From Posidonia oceanica (Eukaryota; Streptophyta; Magnoliopsida; Alismatales; Posidoniaceae), in assembly GCA_037176725.1 (NCBI GenBank), contig JAZBRS010000020.1:102690501-102754500 (forward strand): a stretch of 64,000 bases of DNA, read 5' to 3'. Positions 10,991 to 23,500 of the stretch are shown piece by piece (the stretch's first letter is position 1; every line of letters begins with the position of its first letter). The notes beneath the pieces were generated by a model. It was not told where the DNA came from and searched no databases. It saw only the letters and a program-made list of their open reading frames with translations. Position numbers and translations under genes: made by a program.

Positions 10991-12307
10991 CCTGCGCACT
11001 GTATGAATATTGAAGAGGCAGATCCAACAACAAAGGAGCAGCCCTGGTACCAAGACATAAAAGCTTTCATGGAGTCTGGCAGCTTTCCACCTGGTACCTC
11101 AACAGCAGATAAGAGAACTCTAATGCGTCTGGCGTCAAAGTATGTATTAGGGGCGGGACAGTTGTACAGAAGATCATACAATCAAATGCTCCTGCGCTGC
11201 CTAAACAAATTAGAGGCTGATACGCTAATGCTTCAAGTGCATGCGGGGACCTGCGGCCCGCACATGAATGGCGTCCTCCTGGCCAAGAAGATAATGCTTC
11301 AAGGATACTTTTGGCTAACCATGGAAGCAGACTGCTGCCGATTCATGTGCAGATGCCACATTTGCCAAGTGCATGGCAACTTTATTCGGCCGCCCCCTCA
11401 AGAACTACATAGCATGTCGTCGCCGTGGCCCTTCTCCACCTGGGGGATCGATGTCATTGGCGCCATCCACCTTGCGGCTTCCAATGGTCATCATTACATT
11501 CTGGTAGCGATTGATTACTTTACTAAGTGGGTGGAAGCGGCCTCTTTCAAAACAGTAACTGCCATGGCTACAGAAAATTTTATCAGAAACAATATCATAG
11601 CCTGGTATGGGGTCCCGCATGCGATAATATCTGATAACGGCACAAATTTCATTGCTAAAAGGATCGAAGACTATCTGCAAAGCTTCAGCATCAAACACCA
11701 CAAATCCTCACCCTAGCAGCCGTAGATGAACGGCGCAGTGGAGTCTGCCAACAAAAACCTGGTCAAGATCCTAAAGAAGATGGCGGAAACTCACAAGGAC
11801 TGGCACGACAAGCTTCCTTACGCACTCTGGGCGTATAGGACATCTGTCTGGACTTCAACAGGAGCCACCCCATACTCTCTAGTGTATGGCATGGAGGCAG
11901 TGTTGCCTATCGAGGTGGAGATCCCATCGCTACAGATCCTACGCGAAGCTGAGTTGGAAGAAGCAGAATGGGTCGAAGACCGCTGCGTCCAACTGAATCT
12001 GATTGATGAGCACAGACTGCAAGCTATGCATAATGCTCACTGCTACCAGAAGAGAATGGCCAGATCATACTTGAAGAAGGTTCAACCAAGAGGATTCCAG
12101 TCAGGGGACCTTGTTCTGCGCGCCATTCACTTGCCTAATGGTCGAGGGAAATTCCGACCTAACTGGTGTGGCCCCTTTGTGGTCAAACAAGTCTTTTCGG
12201 GCAGCGCTGTAACTCTTGAGGATATGGATCAGGTCGAGCAGTCTGAGCCCGTCAACCTATGCTACCTCAAGAAGTACTATCAGTATCCCAAGGCAACCCC
12301 GTTGTAG
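10991..12307 (+). pseudogene. pol: Element A integrase (broken)
   Basis: DDE integrase that would insert the element DNA. The N-terminal zinc finger is visible (VHAGTCGPHMNG then CRCHICQVHG). The catalytic core shows WGIDVIG, ISDNGTNF and AVESANKNLVKILKKM, supplying D, D and E. Two stops, TAG at 11714 and 11723, fall between the second Asp and the Glu; B has TAC and CAG there. The C-terminus ends at 12307 after VNLCYLKKYYQY, with no chromodomain, as expected for Tat and unlike chromoviruses. Confidence 0.92.
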
Positions 12308-13752
12308 ATGCTTCTCCCCATCTAATCACTTGCATTCTCACTCCTCATACATCCTCCCTGCATCTCCTATCTTGCTTCTCACATCTCTTTTTCCGTACAT
12401 TTGCTTATGCTTCTTCTGTCCTTCTCTTGCATTTCCATCGCGTTTCGTCCTTTCCAAACACCATCTCTTTTCAAATCATCATCGTCATCCTCACAAATCA
12501 TGCATTGCATCTTCTGCCCGGTGATGAAAACCAGAAGTGCTTGCCTGCTCTGGAAGGAGCCCACCTTGCCTCACCTGGCACTACTCAGATGTCTTAGCTA
12601 GTGAGGGAGCCACCACCGATCAGGACAGGCGAACTGCCCAAACTCGTAGGACATACACCTTCTGAGGGAGAAAAAAATGCTAGGATGTGAGTTCAAAAAA
12701 AGAGAGAATAGGCATCTAGGCTTGGGCATATCAAAAGGAACAGAAGGCGAAGACAGAAGCCGGCCTTAGAGATAGGGGTGTGCAGTCTAACCTTGCTCCT
12801 TCAGCTCATCTCAAAGGAGACCCAAAGCCCACATCCATTACAGCCTAAGCAGCCTTCCTCTTTGCCTTCAAAATGGGGATAGCGAAAGCCTGTGAAAAGA
12901 AAGAAAAAAAGAAAAACAAGCAAAGAAAAAAAAAGAGAAAAAAGAAAAGCAAGCAAGAAAGAAAAAAAAAAGAAGAGAAAAGCAAAAAGGGTTGGACAAA
13001 AGTCAGCCCAAAAATACAGGCAATATCATCCCCATGTACCATAGAAGAAAACCAAGGGTGTAAATCAAAACAGTTCAAAACCTCCCACCTCAAAAGCAAA
13101 CACTTACCATCTCCTAGATAGGGGCAGAGAAAGCCTGCACACCCATGACGGAGAAATAAAAAAAAAGAGAGCAGAAAAAGTAGGTGTAGGTTCTGAGAGT
13201 TTGGCATGTAACCTGTCCTCGCCACACCACCACTTGAATACTGCCAACACCCGTTCCAGAGTGCCACCAGCAAGCTAAGAGTCCAAGTAGGGCCCGGTGA
13301 GTCAGGGACCACTTCCTTCCTCTACAGCAGGCACCAAAGCACTCCGTATGCTGAGGGCAAAGCATACTAATCATATCTTAAGCATATCAACCTGCATCAT
13401 GCATACCTGCATCTCTAATCATCCCTTCCTTCTTTCCAATCTTTTAGCTCTGCAACTTGCCTTGACTTTGAGATAGTACTTCTTGCCAAGCACGCGTTGA
13501 CGCCACTCGAGCTGCACTGGTCCAGATCTCCTGCCAGTCCTTGCCCCCGTGTCAACAGAATTCCCCTGCTTATGTGTGCTTAGCTGCTCTGTTCTGATAT
13601 TAACTGCTGAATATATTGAACTGCTTTACCAGCTTCAGATTCTGCTTTTAGTTAGAGATTATATGCCTGTGTGATCTGACTATCTGTAGCATTGATAATA
13701 GGTACCTTGAAGCTTCTGCAGCATCTATCTATTTCACCCTGCGGCTTGTGCC
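12308..13752 (+). other. Element A spacer between integrase and extra ORF
   Basis: No gene is supported. A block at about 12500-12620 is conserved with B (42895-43000, minus). A ~100-nt purine-rich A/G tract at 12892-12990 is also conserved in B (36374-36477, as a T/C tract). Just before the tract both elements read GGGATAGCG followed by AAGCCTG. The rest looks like diverged non-coding sequence. Confidence 0.65.
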
Positions 13753-14955
13753 ATGGGTTATCCCACTCTTGAGATCCCAGTGCACTGTTCTGAGACCCTA
13801 CGGGGTTAGATTGGCAAGCTTACTTAGGAAGACTGCGAAAAGCTACGCCTCTAGGGCATACCAACAAAACTGCTGAAGGCGGCTGATGTCGAAGTGAGCC
13901 ATCACCTCCTGTGCGCTGCCGCAAGATTCTGGAAGCCGGCGCATCATGTCTTCCGCTTCGGAAGGACTGAGCTGACACCAACACTGGAAGAGGTGCGCCG
14001 CATCTGTGGCTTCTCCCAGCTGATGGGACCGCCCATCTTCATGAGGTGTGACAAGTACATAGCGGTCCTGTGCAAGCTATCTAGGCTATCTACTGATCGG
14101 TGCCAGCAAAGACTGATCTGCACCAACGGCCTCACACCCATGCTACGCCTGCATTACTTTGATGTAATCATAGACAAGCGCACTGAGCTCAGTGATGATC
14201 TGTGGCTTCGAGGATTTGTCACCCGATTTCTGGGAGAGCTGATATTCACTCACGGCCAGATGACAGTTGCGATAGAAATTGTTGAAATCACACTAGCTGT
14301 GGTGACTAGGCAGATAGACTTGGCACCAGTTGTCTTGGCTGAAAGATACTGCGGGCTGGACCGCATCTCTCACCACTGCCGACACTTCCATGGCTACGGA
14401 GTGCTAGTACAGATCTGGCTGGCTGCACATCTGGAACTGAACTTACTACGCCCCCGGGGCAATGCTATCGAGACCAGTTGCAACAGCGGCCACGCCAAAA
14501 CAATCAAGAGCGTCCCTGAAGAATACAAGAAGCTATCAGAGCTGACGAACGACACTGTAGCATGGCGCATCATCCCATCTGCGGCTGAGCCTTTCACTAT
14601 CTTCTTCAACACCCGCGATGCGCGACTTGTGGTGCTGCCTGGATTCACCGGAGGCGTGGAGTATCATCCCATCTAGGTCATGCGGCAGTTCGGCCTCCAG
14701 CAAGGCACCTTCATAGACAGCACCACCCCTAGGCTTCTCTAGACATATCCTTTAGGCTCAACATCTGCTACAACTAAGCTGGTTGATCTTATGCAGCATG
14801 GAGTGCGCTCTACTGACTTAGCATCTGTGCAAGGCTTAGGATGCACTCCTGAATATCTGACGGAGGTACAAGCGTTCTGGCCCATCAGTGAGATACCTTC
14901 TAGCGCTCTCCAGTTCCCTGACTCCAAGAAGGCAAAGAAAGCGCGGACCGACTAG
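13753..14955 (+). pseudogene. Element A extra ORF: plant mobile domain / DUF7745-like protein
   Basis: About 401 codons, same strand as pol, with ATG at 13753 conserved in B (MGYPTL at both). The domain core shows LLKAADVEV, ARFWKPAHHVFRFGRTELTP, TLEEVRRICGF, then LWLRGFVTRFLGELIFTHG and a Trp-Leu rich segment. The pattern of a 'fixed weight' FRFG..ELTPTLEE block matches the plant mobile domain (aminotransferase-like)/DUF7745 family, known from plant genes and transposons; its function in elements is not established. The C-terminus is basic (DSKKAKKARTD). Stops occur at 13807, 13825, 13852, 14674 and near 14737. Codons 13894-14673 are open. The family call is by eye and would need a profile search. 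Confidence 0.75.
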
Positions 14956-15323
14956 AGCATCTATGTAGCTGTCTGCCTGTTTTGTCTTATGCTGTATCTT
15001 TTGGCCTGCCACAGGCATGTAATCAAGTTCTATCAATACAAAGGTGTTCTGAGCCACCTGTTTGCATTCCAAATCTGCTTCAAGTGCATGCATGATCACA
15101 TCAATCATATCTACAGGGCCCTTGGCCAGACTTGCTGCCAAACACCGCAGGAAAGTCCTCCTCAACCAATCCGAGTGCCGACCCATGCCGTCCAAACAAG
15201 CAAAGCTGCCGAGCACCGTCATCTGGATCTTCTTCAACGGGCTGGTACCCCAAACTATTCATCTGGCAAACACGTCAGTTTTGTCTTCACCCTCTGTTTT
15301 CGATGCCAAGGACGCGCTGGCCA
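14956..15323 (+). other. Element A sequence after the extra ORF
   Basis: Non-coding as far as I can tell. It shares scattered similarity with B at about 33900-34360 (minus). No ORF here is supported. Confidence 0.5.
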
Positions 15324-15352
15324 GCCCCTGGTATCATCTTGATACCAGGGGC
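15324..15352. other. Perfect hairpin before the tandem arrays (A)
   Basis: GCCCCTGGTATCA, a 3-nt loop, then TGATACCAGGGGC: a 13-bp perfect inverted repeat. A second half-copy (CCCCTTGGTATCA) follows at about 15365. B has the same hairpin at 33867-33894 at the equivalent place. Confidence 0.8.
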
Positions 15353-15449
15353 ATCTTTTGATCGCCCCTTGGTATCATCCCCCCTCTCTTTCCCCCATGA
15401 TATTCCTGGTATCATGGGATGATCCGCTCTCGCGAAACCTATTCATTTG

Positions 15450-15836
15450 CTGGCCGATAAGTCCGATATCTTATCATCTCATTCATTTGCCGGCCGATAA
15501 GTCCAATATCTTATCATCCATTCTTTTGCCGGTCGATAAGTCCGATATCTTATCACCCATTCAATTGCCGGTCGATAAGTCCGATATCTTATCATCTATT
15601 CTTTTGCTGGCCGATAAGTCCAATATCTTATCATCCATTCTTTTGTCGGCCGATAAGTCCGATATCTTATTACCCATTCATTTGCCGGACGATAAGTCCA
15701 ATATCTTATCATTCTATTCATTTGCCGACCGATAAGTCTGATATCTTATCATCTCTTTCTCTTTGCCGGTCGATAAGTCTGATATCTTATCATCTCTTTC
15801 TCTTTGCCGGCCGATAAGTCCGATATCTTATCAATC
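15450..15836 (+). repeat. Tandem array 1 of element A (39-40 bp unit)
   Basis: About ten copies with starts near 15452, 15492, 15531 and 15570, onward to 15808. Each contains GATAAGTCCGATATCTTATC, whose ends (GATAAG/CTTATC) are inverted repeats. A stray copy lies at 16984-17011 after array 2. Tandem repeats at this place are known in Ogre/Tat elements and can seed satellites. Confidence 0.9.
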
Positions 15837-15844
15837 AATCAATC

Positions 15845-15880
<36 letters not shown>

Positions 15881-16032
15881 TCAATCTCAATCTCAATCTC
15901 AATCTATCCATCCATCTCCATCCATCCATCCATCAATCCATCCATCCATCCTTCCATCCATCCATCCATCAATCCATCCATCCATCCATCTCCATCCATC
16001 AATCTCAATCAATCAATCAATCAATCAATCAT
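15832..16032 (+). repeat. Simple repeat ATCA/ATCC/TCAATC
   Basis: Microsatellite-like run of ATCA, CTCAAT and ATCC units between arrays 1 and 2. It produces Ser/Ile/Asn/Gln/His-only ORFs that are not genes. Confidence 0.95.
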
Positions 16033-16035
16033 CCC

Positions 16036-17003
16036 TCTTTCCGGTTGATAGGACCGTAAACTATCATCTTTGGCTGATATCCAAAACTATCCCGCAGTTG
16101 TGTTATACGGCTGACATCCAGTAACTGTCCCTTGCAATTGCTCTTTCCGGTTGATAGGATCATAAACTATCATTCTCTAGCTGATGATCTAAAACTCATC
16201 TTTGGCTGATATCCAAAACTATCACCTGCAATTACATTATACGGCTGATAACCAGTAACTATCCCTCATGATGGCGCTTCCGGTTGATAGGACCGTAAAC
16301 TATCGCTCCCGATTGATAGGACCGTAAACTATCGCTCCTGGTTGATAGGCCCGTAAACTATCGCTTCCGTTTGATAGGCCCGTAAACTATCGCTTCCGGT
16401 TGATAGGCCCGTAAACTATCGCTTCCGGTTGATAGGATCGTAAACTATCGCTGCGCCAATCATGTTATACAGCTGATATCCAGTAACTATCACTCGAAAA
16501 TGCCCTTTCCGGTTGATAGGACCGTAAACTATCGCTTCTGGTTGATAGGACCGTAAATTATCGCTCCCGGTTAATAGGCCCGTAAACTATCGCTCCCGGT
16601 TGATAGGCCCATAAACTATCGCTCCCGGTTGATAGGACCGTAAACTATCATCTTTGGCTAATATCCAAAACTATCTCAGGCATTTGCGTTATACGGCTGA
16701 TAACCAGTAACTATCACTCATGGATTGTGCTTCCGGTTGATAGGACCGTAAACTATCGCTTCCGGTTGATAGGACCGTAAACTATTGCTTCCAGTTGATA
16801 GGACCGTAAACTATCCTGCATAATCATGTTTTACAGCTGATATCCAGTAACTATCACTCACAACTGCACCTTCTGGTTGATAGGACTGTAAACTATCGCT
16901 TCCGGTTGATAGGCCCGTAAACTATCACTTCTGGTTGATAGGCCCATAAACCATCGCTTCCGGTTGATAGGACCGTAAACTATCCAGCCGATAAGTCCGA
17001 CAT
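16036..17003 (+). repeat. Tandem array 2 of element A (29-bp unit)
   Basis: Some 25 copies of a unit CTTCCGGTTGATAGG(A/C)CCGTAAACTATCG (split here into its GATAGG and CTATCG halves), with interspersed GGCTGATATCCAGTAACTATC variants. The two halves GATAG and CTATC are inverted, so each copy can fold. Units vary by point changes and lack fixed spacers. Confidence 0.9.
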
Positions 17004-17528
17004 CTTATCACCTTCTTCGCACGACTTTGTTCCAGGAAAACAAAGTCCTACATCCCCCTGCGATAGGAGAGTTGGCCCCTCTCCCTTCGCGCTTCTTTTT
17101 GCTAGCTTGCTTCCCCGGGCAGGGACAAGCAGCACTTTTCTTTCTCGCCTTGTTGCGCAAGTTTGGACAAGCTACCAAATTTCTACGCTACATCGCGGTT
17201 TCTTTTAGCCCTTCTTTTGCATCATCTCTGCACTTCTTTTCTAGCATTGCATGCTAATCTAACATCATCAGCATCAATGGTATTGCACCAGTATCCGCAT
17301 CTGTACTAACTTTTGCACTAACATTAGCATTGCATCAGCATTAGCATGCATTGCATACATTGCAACCCATCCATCTATACCTACATTTTGCATTGCGGCA
17401 ACGAGCTACGACGTTCAGTGCATCCACCGAATAAGTGGCTCACGCCAATAGCAATCTTCTGCTCCCGTCGGTCAGATGGGATGTCTTGTCAACCCTGAGC
17501 AGCGGCCTCGCTTCGCATGACCTCGCTC
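17004..17528 (+). other. Element A 3' untranslated region before PPT
   Basis: No gene. 17280-17400 is rich in GCAT/GCATTAGCAT words, matched in B at about 31790-31900 (minus). 17395-17528 is conserved with B 31660-31760, including the CCTCGCTCA box just before the polypurine tract. Confidence 0.65.
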
Positions 17529-17541
17529 AGATAGGGGCATT
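17529..17541 (+). other. Polypurine tract of element A
   Basis: AGATAGGGGCATT directly precedes the LTR start TGTTGACACC. It is the expected primer for plus-strand DNA synthesis. It is short and interrupted compared with many retroelements. Confidence 0.65.
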
Positions 17542-20500
17542 TGTTGACACCCCATTTTGATAGGCTGAATCAATGGAATCATCTGGTGGCTTCTGAACCC
17601 AAATCTAGGTCCAAACCTACACCTTTCTTTTCATCCTTCCCTCCAAATTAAGCCCAAACCTAACCAAGAATCACACCCATTTCCCAAGCCCAAAAACTAC
17701 CCAAAAACCATAGGAAAACCCATCCTTCCAAACTTAGAAAACCCACCAAAAAATCCTTAGAATTTCAAACCAAAACCACTCCCAAAAACCCTAGAAAACC
17801 TAGGTAAAACTACTCTTTTTCTACACCTCAAAACCCTTCCAAAATCTTCCATAATCCCACTTCAAATGGTAGGTCCAGCACTAGAGACCCTAGGCCACAC
17901 ACTCACCAAATTTCACCTCTTTTCTAAGCCTCTAACCCCTTCTTTTATCCAAATTATCCTTTTCTCTTTCCTAAATTATTCTTTTCTCTCTCCTCCCTCT
18001 TACTCTCCTTCTTTTCACTCCCTTATCTCTCTTTTTCTTGCTTGGCTGTGGACCCACCTTGTGCACCTATCTCTTCTGTATTTTATTTATATTTATATTT
18101 TATTTTTAGCTTATTCCTTTATTTTCTAATATTTATTTTCCTTCCACTCCTCTCTTTCTTCTTTCCTTCTCCAATTACTTCCTTTTCTTCTTCCTTTTCT
18201 TTTTCCTTTCCTTTTCCTTTCTTCCACTAAATCTTTAAAAAACCTTTAAAACTCTAAAACAAAGGAGGAAAAAATCAAAATCTTAAAAAGAAGTATTTAA
18301 AAACTTAAACAAACAATTAAAAACAAAAACCTAACTAAATCTAACTAAAAAGGGAAACTAAGAATGCAATCTAAAAAATACAAAACAAACAAAAAGAAAA
18401 TGCTATAAAATCAAAGCAAAAAACCAAAATATAATCAAGACAAACCAAAAGTAAAAACCCTATTAAAAACAATCATAAACAAATCCTAAAGAAGAAGAAA
18501 ACAATTAAAAACACTAAGACAAGTAATTAAGGAGAAACTTAACTTAACAAATCTAAAAGAAACAATTAAAACCTAATACAAGCCTAAAAAAAACTTAATT
18601 TTAAAAAAGAAAAAGAAAACGAAAAAACTTAACAAGAAAAACTTAACTTAAAAATATTGAAAGAACTTAACAAACAAAATTAAAAAAAACAATTTAAAGA
18701 AGACTTAAGAAAATCCTAAATCAAAAATCAAAAACTTCTCCTAACTAATTAAAAAGCAACCCATTAAAAAATCCTAATTAAAAATCCCAACTTAACAAGA
18801 AAACCTTAACTAAAAAACAATTAAAAAACTTAACAAACATTTAAACAAAATCAAAAAACAATTCAAAGAAAACTTAAATCCTAATCAAACATTAAAACTC
18901 CTTCTAACCCTAATTAATTTAAAAACAATCTTTAAAAACCTAATCAGAAATCCTAACTTAAAAACAACTACTCTAAAAACATTTTCAAATCTTTTCTATT
19001 TTTATTTCTATTTTAGTTTTCTTCTTCTTCCTCTTCTTCATTTCCTTTTCTTCCTTTCTTCCTCTTTCCTTTTATTTTTCTTTTCTCATCTTTGCCGGCC
19101 CAGCCCGTTATCTGCTCTCCCCTTCTTCCTTCTTTTTTTCTTTTTTTCTTTTTTTCTGCGCAAGCCAAGCCCAGCCCACTCCCGCAGCTGCTTCCTCCTC
19201 TTCCCTCCTTCTTCCTCTTCCTTCTTCTTCTTCAAACTCCTTCCTTCCCACAAACCAGCCAACTCCCTCCCTCCTTTGAAATTCAACTTCTTTCCCTCTC
19301 CGTCCAATCCACCTACAGCTCGCTCTTCCACTCTCTTCTCTCAGCGATTCTTCCGGGGGGCATTTACTACCCGTCTCCTCGCTGGCTGCCTCTCCATCAG
19401 CAGCAGTTCTTGCGCTGGTGGATTCAAATTCCACAAGCGCGCTCGTCTCCTTCATCCAGCCCCTGTTAAAACCTCATCCAATTCCCCTCCTCAACTACCT
19501 TTTGGCATTCGGAGAGAACACCTTTTGATCCCCTAGAGAGAGAGTGTCCTGAGTGCAAGAGAGCCACCTGCAATTCTCCTCTTCCTCTGTGAGAAATCAG
19601 ACCTCTTCTTCCTCTTCATCCCATTGCAATCCAGAGCCTTCAACACCATCCAAATCATTGCCAATCCATCCCCCAAATCCACCCAGAATCCCAGCATCCC
19701 TTCCCTTCCTTCCACAACCAAAGCCATCCCTAAAACCATCCCCAATCACCCTAAAACCACAGCAGAACCCAACACCACCTCCTCTCAAAATTCCCAACAC
19801 CACAAACCCGCAAATCTCCCCAAACTTCCCCCAGCAAACCACCAGAACATCACCTTCCTAAGCCACCTGAGCATTGGCCTTCATCCTCACCACAGACCAA
19901 ACCCCCCACAGCAAACACTTAGCCACTTTCTGATCCAAAAATCCATTCAACTGCCTTCTTCCCTTCTAGGCCTCCGCAAACCAACCTAAGCCCTCCTTCA
20001 CACTCACTGAGCATCCAGAAGCCCACTGGCGGCCACCGCTTGAACCAAAGAGCAGCATACACTTCCCTGCACCTCCGGCTGTCCTCTATGCACCCAAAAT
20101 CGCCGCTTCTTCCTCCAGCCTTCAAAGCTTCGCTCCAAGCATCCAGCGAGCTCCGGAGGACTGCGTGGAGCCGATCCAAGCGCCCGCGAGCCATCAGCGA
20201 CGCCCCCAGAGCTCAGACGAACACCGCTGGTCTCTGCTAAAACAGCTTGCGTCGGGGGGACACTCCGGACTGCAAAACAGGTACCCCTCTTCTCTGGTAA
20301 TCTAGTTTCTCCCTTCTCTCGCTTTTCCACCCCTCGGAACGGGGTTCTGTTCCTTCTCACGTCGGGTCAGCACCGCCGCTGATCCGTCTTCTCTGGCGAG
20401 CTCAGAGCTCGCATCGCCGCTCCGGTTAGCAAAACGTCCCTCCGTCGATCGTCTGAGCTCCGTGCAGCTTCCAAGAGTGCAGCCCTGCCTCCAGTTCCCT

Positions 20501-23500
20501 CCGGCGACGCCGCAATCGTCCAGACTGCTCCAAAATCCTCTGCAGACCTCCGTCGTCTTCTCCGGCCAGCTTCAGGCCGTGTCATGGCCCACCGATGCCA
20601 CTCCAATCTCCGCACGTCTCCGGCAAAGCTTCCCAACCGTTCAGCGCATCACCAGCATCCCCTCTTTGCCTTCTCCGGCCACTGGTAGCACTGTGCTACA
20701 GTGACCTTCTTTTCCTTCGTTACTGTGCATTTATTTTCCCCTATCATGCCTATTTTGCCAAATATTGCATTTTTGCCTTGCGCTTTTATTTTATTGCTTT
20801 CCAGTCCTGCCATCGTTCAAGAATCATTTAAGTTTGAATTAAAATCATATGAAATTGCATAAAAAACCTAAAGATCTGCTAAGTTGCATATTAGTCCTCC
20901 TGCTGTGTTTTTCTTTAAGTTTTATTTTAGTCTAAGCCCAGCATGTTTTTTTATTTACTTTTTAGTCCTCTGCTGTTACAGTTTATTTACTTTTCTTTAT
21001 TTCCAGCCCAGTTATTTATTTTATTTACATTCTAGTCCAGTTCCAGTTCATTTAAGTTTCTGTCTTTTTAATTTCCAGTCCTGTTACTTTTTTTATTTGC
21101 ATTATGGTCCTACTGTAGTTCCAATGTAGTTTTTGTTCTTTATTTTCCAGTCCAGCATCTTTTTATTTTTGCATGTTAGTCCTCTGGTTGTTAAACTCAT
21201 TTAATCTTCTATTTTTTACTTTATTAAATTGCTTTTTAGCCTACTTCTTTATTTTATTTGCTTTTTGGTCCTCTGATCTGTTGATAAATCATTTTATTTC
21301 CATCTTTTTCTTACTGCATTGCATTTTTATCCCATACTTTCTGTTTTTTGCACTTAGGTCCTCAGCATGCATGCACAGCATATTTTTCTTGCATTTTACC
21401 TTATAAAATTGCATTTTAGCCCCTACATGTTTCAAAATTATACATAGGTCCTCAGTATGTTTATAAAACTCATTTTTCAACATACTTTTGCTTATAAAAT
21501 TGCATTTTAGCCCCTGCATGTTTCAAAATTGCATGTCAGTCCATTACATGTTTTCAAAACTCATTTAAATGTATGTTTTACTTTATTAAATTGCATTTCA
21601 GACCCTGCATTTTGTTTTAATTACATTCAGACCCTCAAGTTTTCAAAAACCTTGCATATAAGCCCCTAACTTTTCAAAATTCTTGCATTTAGGTCCTTAA
21701 CTTTTTCAAAACTTGCATGTAGGTCCTTAACTTTTCTGAAAAGTCATTCTTAGGTCCTTTTTCTGCATTTTTGCATGCATTGCACCCATGCATCTTTGCA
21801 TTTAGCATCTTTGCACACACTTAAGCACTCCTAGCTCCCATGTACGTGGGAGGACCTATTTTGCACACCCCTAGGACCTCTTTTGCACTTAGATCCATTC
21901 TTCTCTCCTGTTCTTGGTCCTTCTGCCTTGAAGCCTGCACATCTTTTGATCGGGCCGCGGATCTTCACAACCAAGTTACCTGGACAACCCCGGTGGAGCG
22001 CACTTCAATGCAGACCAAGCACTTCTCAGATCAGGCTTCAGATCTCCAAGGTAAGTCCTTCTGAACTCCTGCACAGCATTTTTGCACATCATTTGCATTG
22101 CATGCATTGTTTTTGCTTCCCGTTTTCTCGAGCATGTAGATTAGGACTCCCTCTTCCTATCTATCAACTCTGTCTCCCCTTTTCGCGTACTCTCAGTGTT
22201 TTGGATTGTGTTTCCCCTGGATTCACCACTAATTGCGACTTTCTTCCCCCTTTTCCACGATCTGACTGCACCGTGAGCTTTTGGCAGCGTACGAGACATA
22301 TCGTGGGACGGATTAGTGGGAAACAGTCATAGAACAGCGGTGATCCCTCCACTTGCTTCCTTTCCCCTTTGTAGGTCTTCACACCTACATTGCGTGGTCC
22401 TTAAACGGTGTCGGTTCTCACACTCACACCGTTTGCTACTCCTTGCTTCCCTTGCTCTTTCCTTTTGCATCTGCATCTGCATGGCTTTATCGATGTTTTA
22501 TTTCGCCTGCTTTGGCACCGTTTTACGTGTCCGCTTCACTTTTGGCACCGTTTGGCCTGCCCATTTTGTTTCTCGCGCCGTTTGTCGTGCCCGTCTTGTT
22601 TCTCGCGTCGTTTGGGTGCCTGCTTTGTTTTTCGTACCATTTTGCATGCCGCTTTGTTTCTTGCACCGCTTTACGTGTTTGCTTTGTTTTTCGCGCCGTT
22701 TTGCGTGCCTATCTTGTTTCTCGCGCCATTTGGCGTGCTTGCTTTGTTTTTTCGCACTGTTTCGCGTGCCTGCTTTGTTTTTCGCACCATTTTGCTTGCC
22801 GATCATGTTTCTTGCACCGTTTCGTGTGCCACTTCTGTTTCTCACACCGTTTTGCGTGTTTTATGCTGTTTTCTTCTACATGTCGCCTGCAGTGCTTGGT
22901 TTTACCGTTGATTTGTTTTATTGTTTGCATTTACATATAGGGCAGTAATGCTTACTGCCTGGAGTTCTCACGAACAAGGGTTCGCCCGGTTCGGAACACA
23001 AACAGCGTTGCTGAGCGCTTAGACTGCACGTTTAATTCCTTGCATTGCATTCCATCACTTAGAGCACACCTTTGAGCATTCAGATAGGCATTCAAATCTG
23101 CATTTCCCTACGTATGCGAGCGTAAGCCTAGAAAGACCGATTCTCGGGCGTGTCGGGGATGCCTAACACCTTCCCCGCACGTAACAGGAGTCCTTGCCCA
23201 GTCTTTTGGCCTGCAATGACCATATTGCCCTTATCCTAGGCATGAGTCATATCATTTGCATTCATTTGCATCTCTTTTCTTTTGCATTGTCTTGCTTTGC
23301 ATCCTTTGCTTGATTTTGCGTGTTAATTCACGCATTTCCCCAGTTTTCCTTGTCTCCCGATATAATAGACACGGTGGCGACTCTGAATTGTCTTATCTTC
23401 TTCTTTTCTTTCCTTTTTCCTTGTTTTAAGTGTTTTCGAGTTGCGCCTTCCTCCTCGGACATAGCCGCTAATAGTGAACCTGATTCTTATCGGTGCACGC

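Noticed and set aside
15763..16124. Ser/Ile/His/Gln repeat proteins
   Set aside because: Translation of an ATCA/ATCC simple repeat.
16036..17003. CRISPR-like array
   Set aside because: Repeats abut directly with no unique spacers, units drift, and the context is a plant retrotransposon.
18230..18990. A-rich block as a centromeric satellite or scaffold attachment region
   Set aside because: It is a low-complexity part of the LTR, present at the same place in C and D, with no regular period.
19092..20704. Host gene fragments captured in the LTR (Pro/Ser-rich ORFs, GC-rich)
   Set aside because: Only composition looks gene-like; the corresponding parts of C and D do not keep the same frames, and no domain is recognisable.
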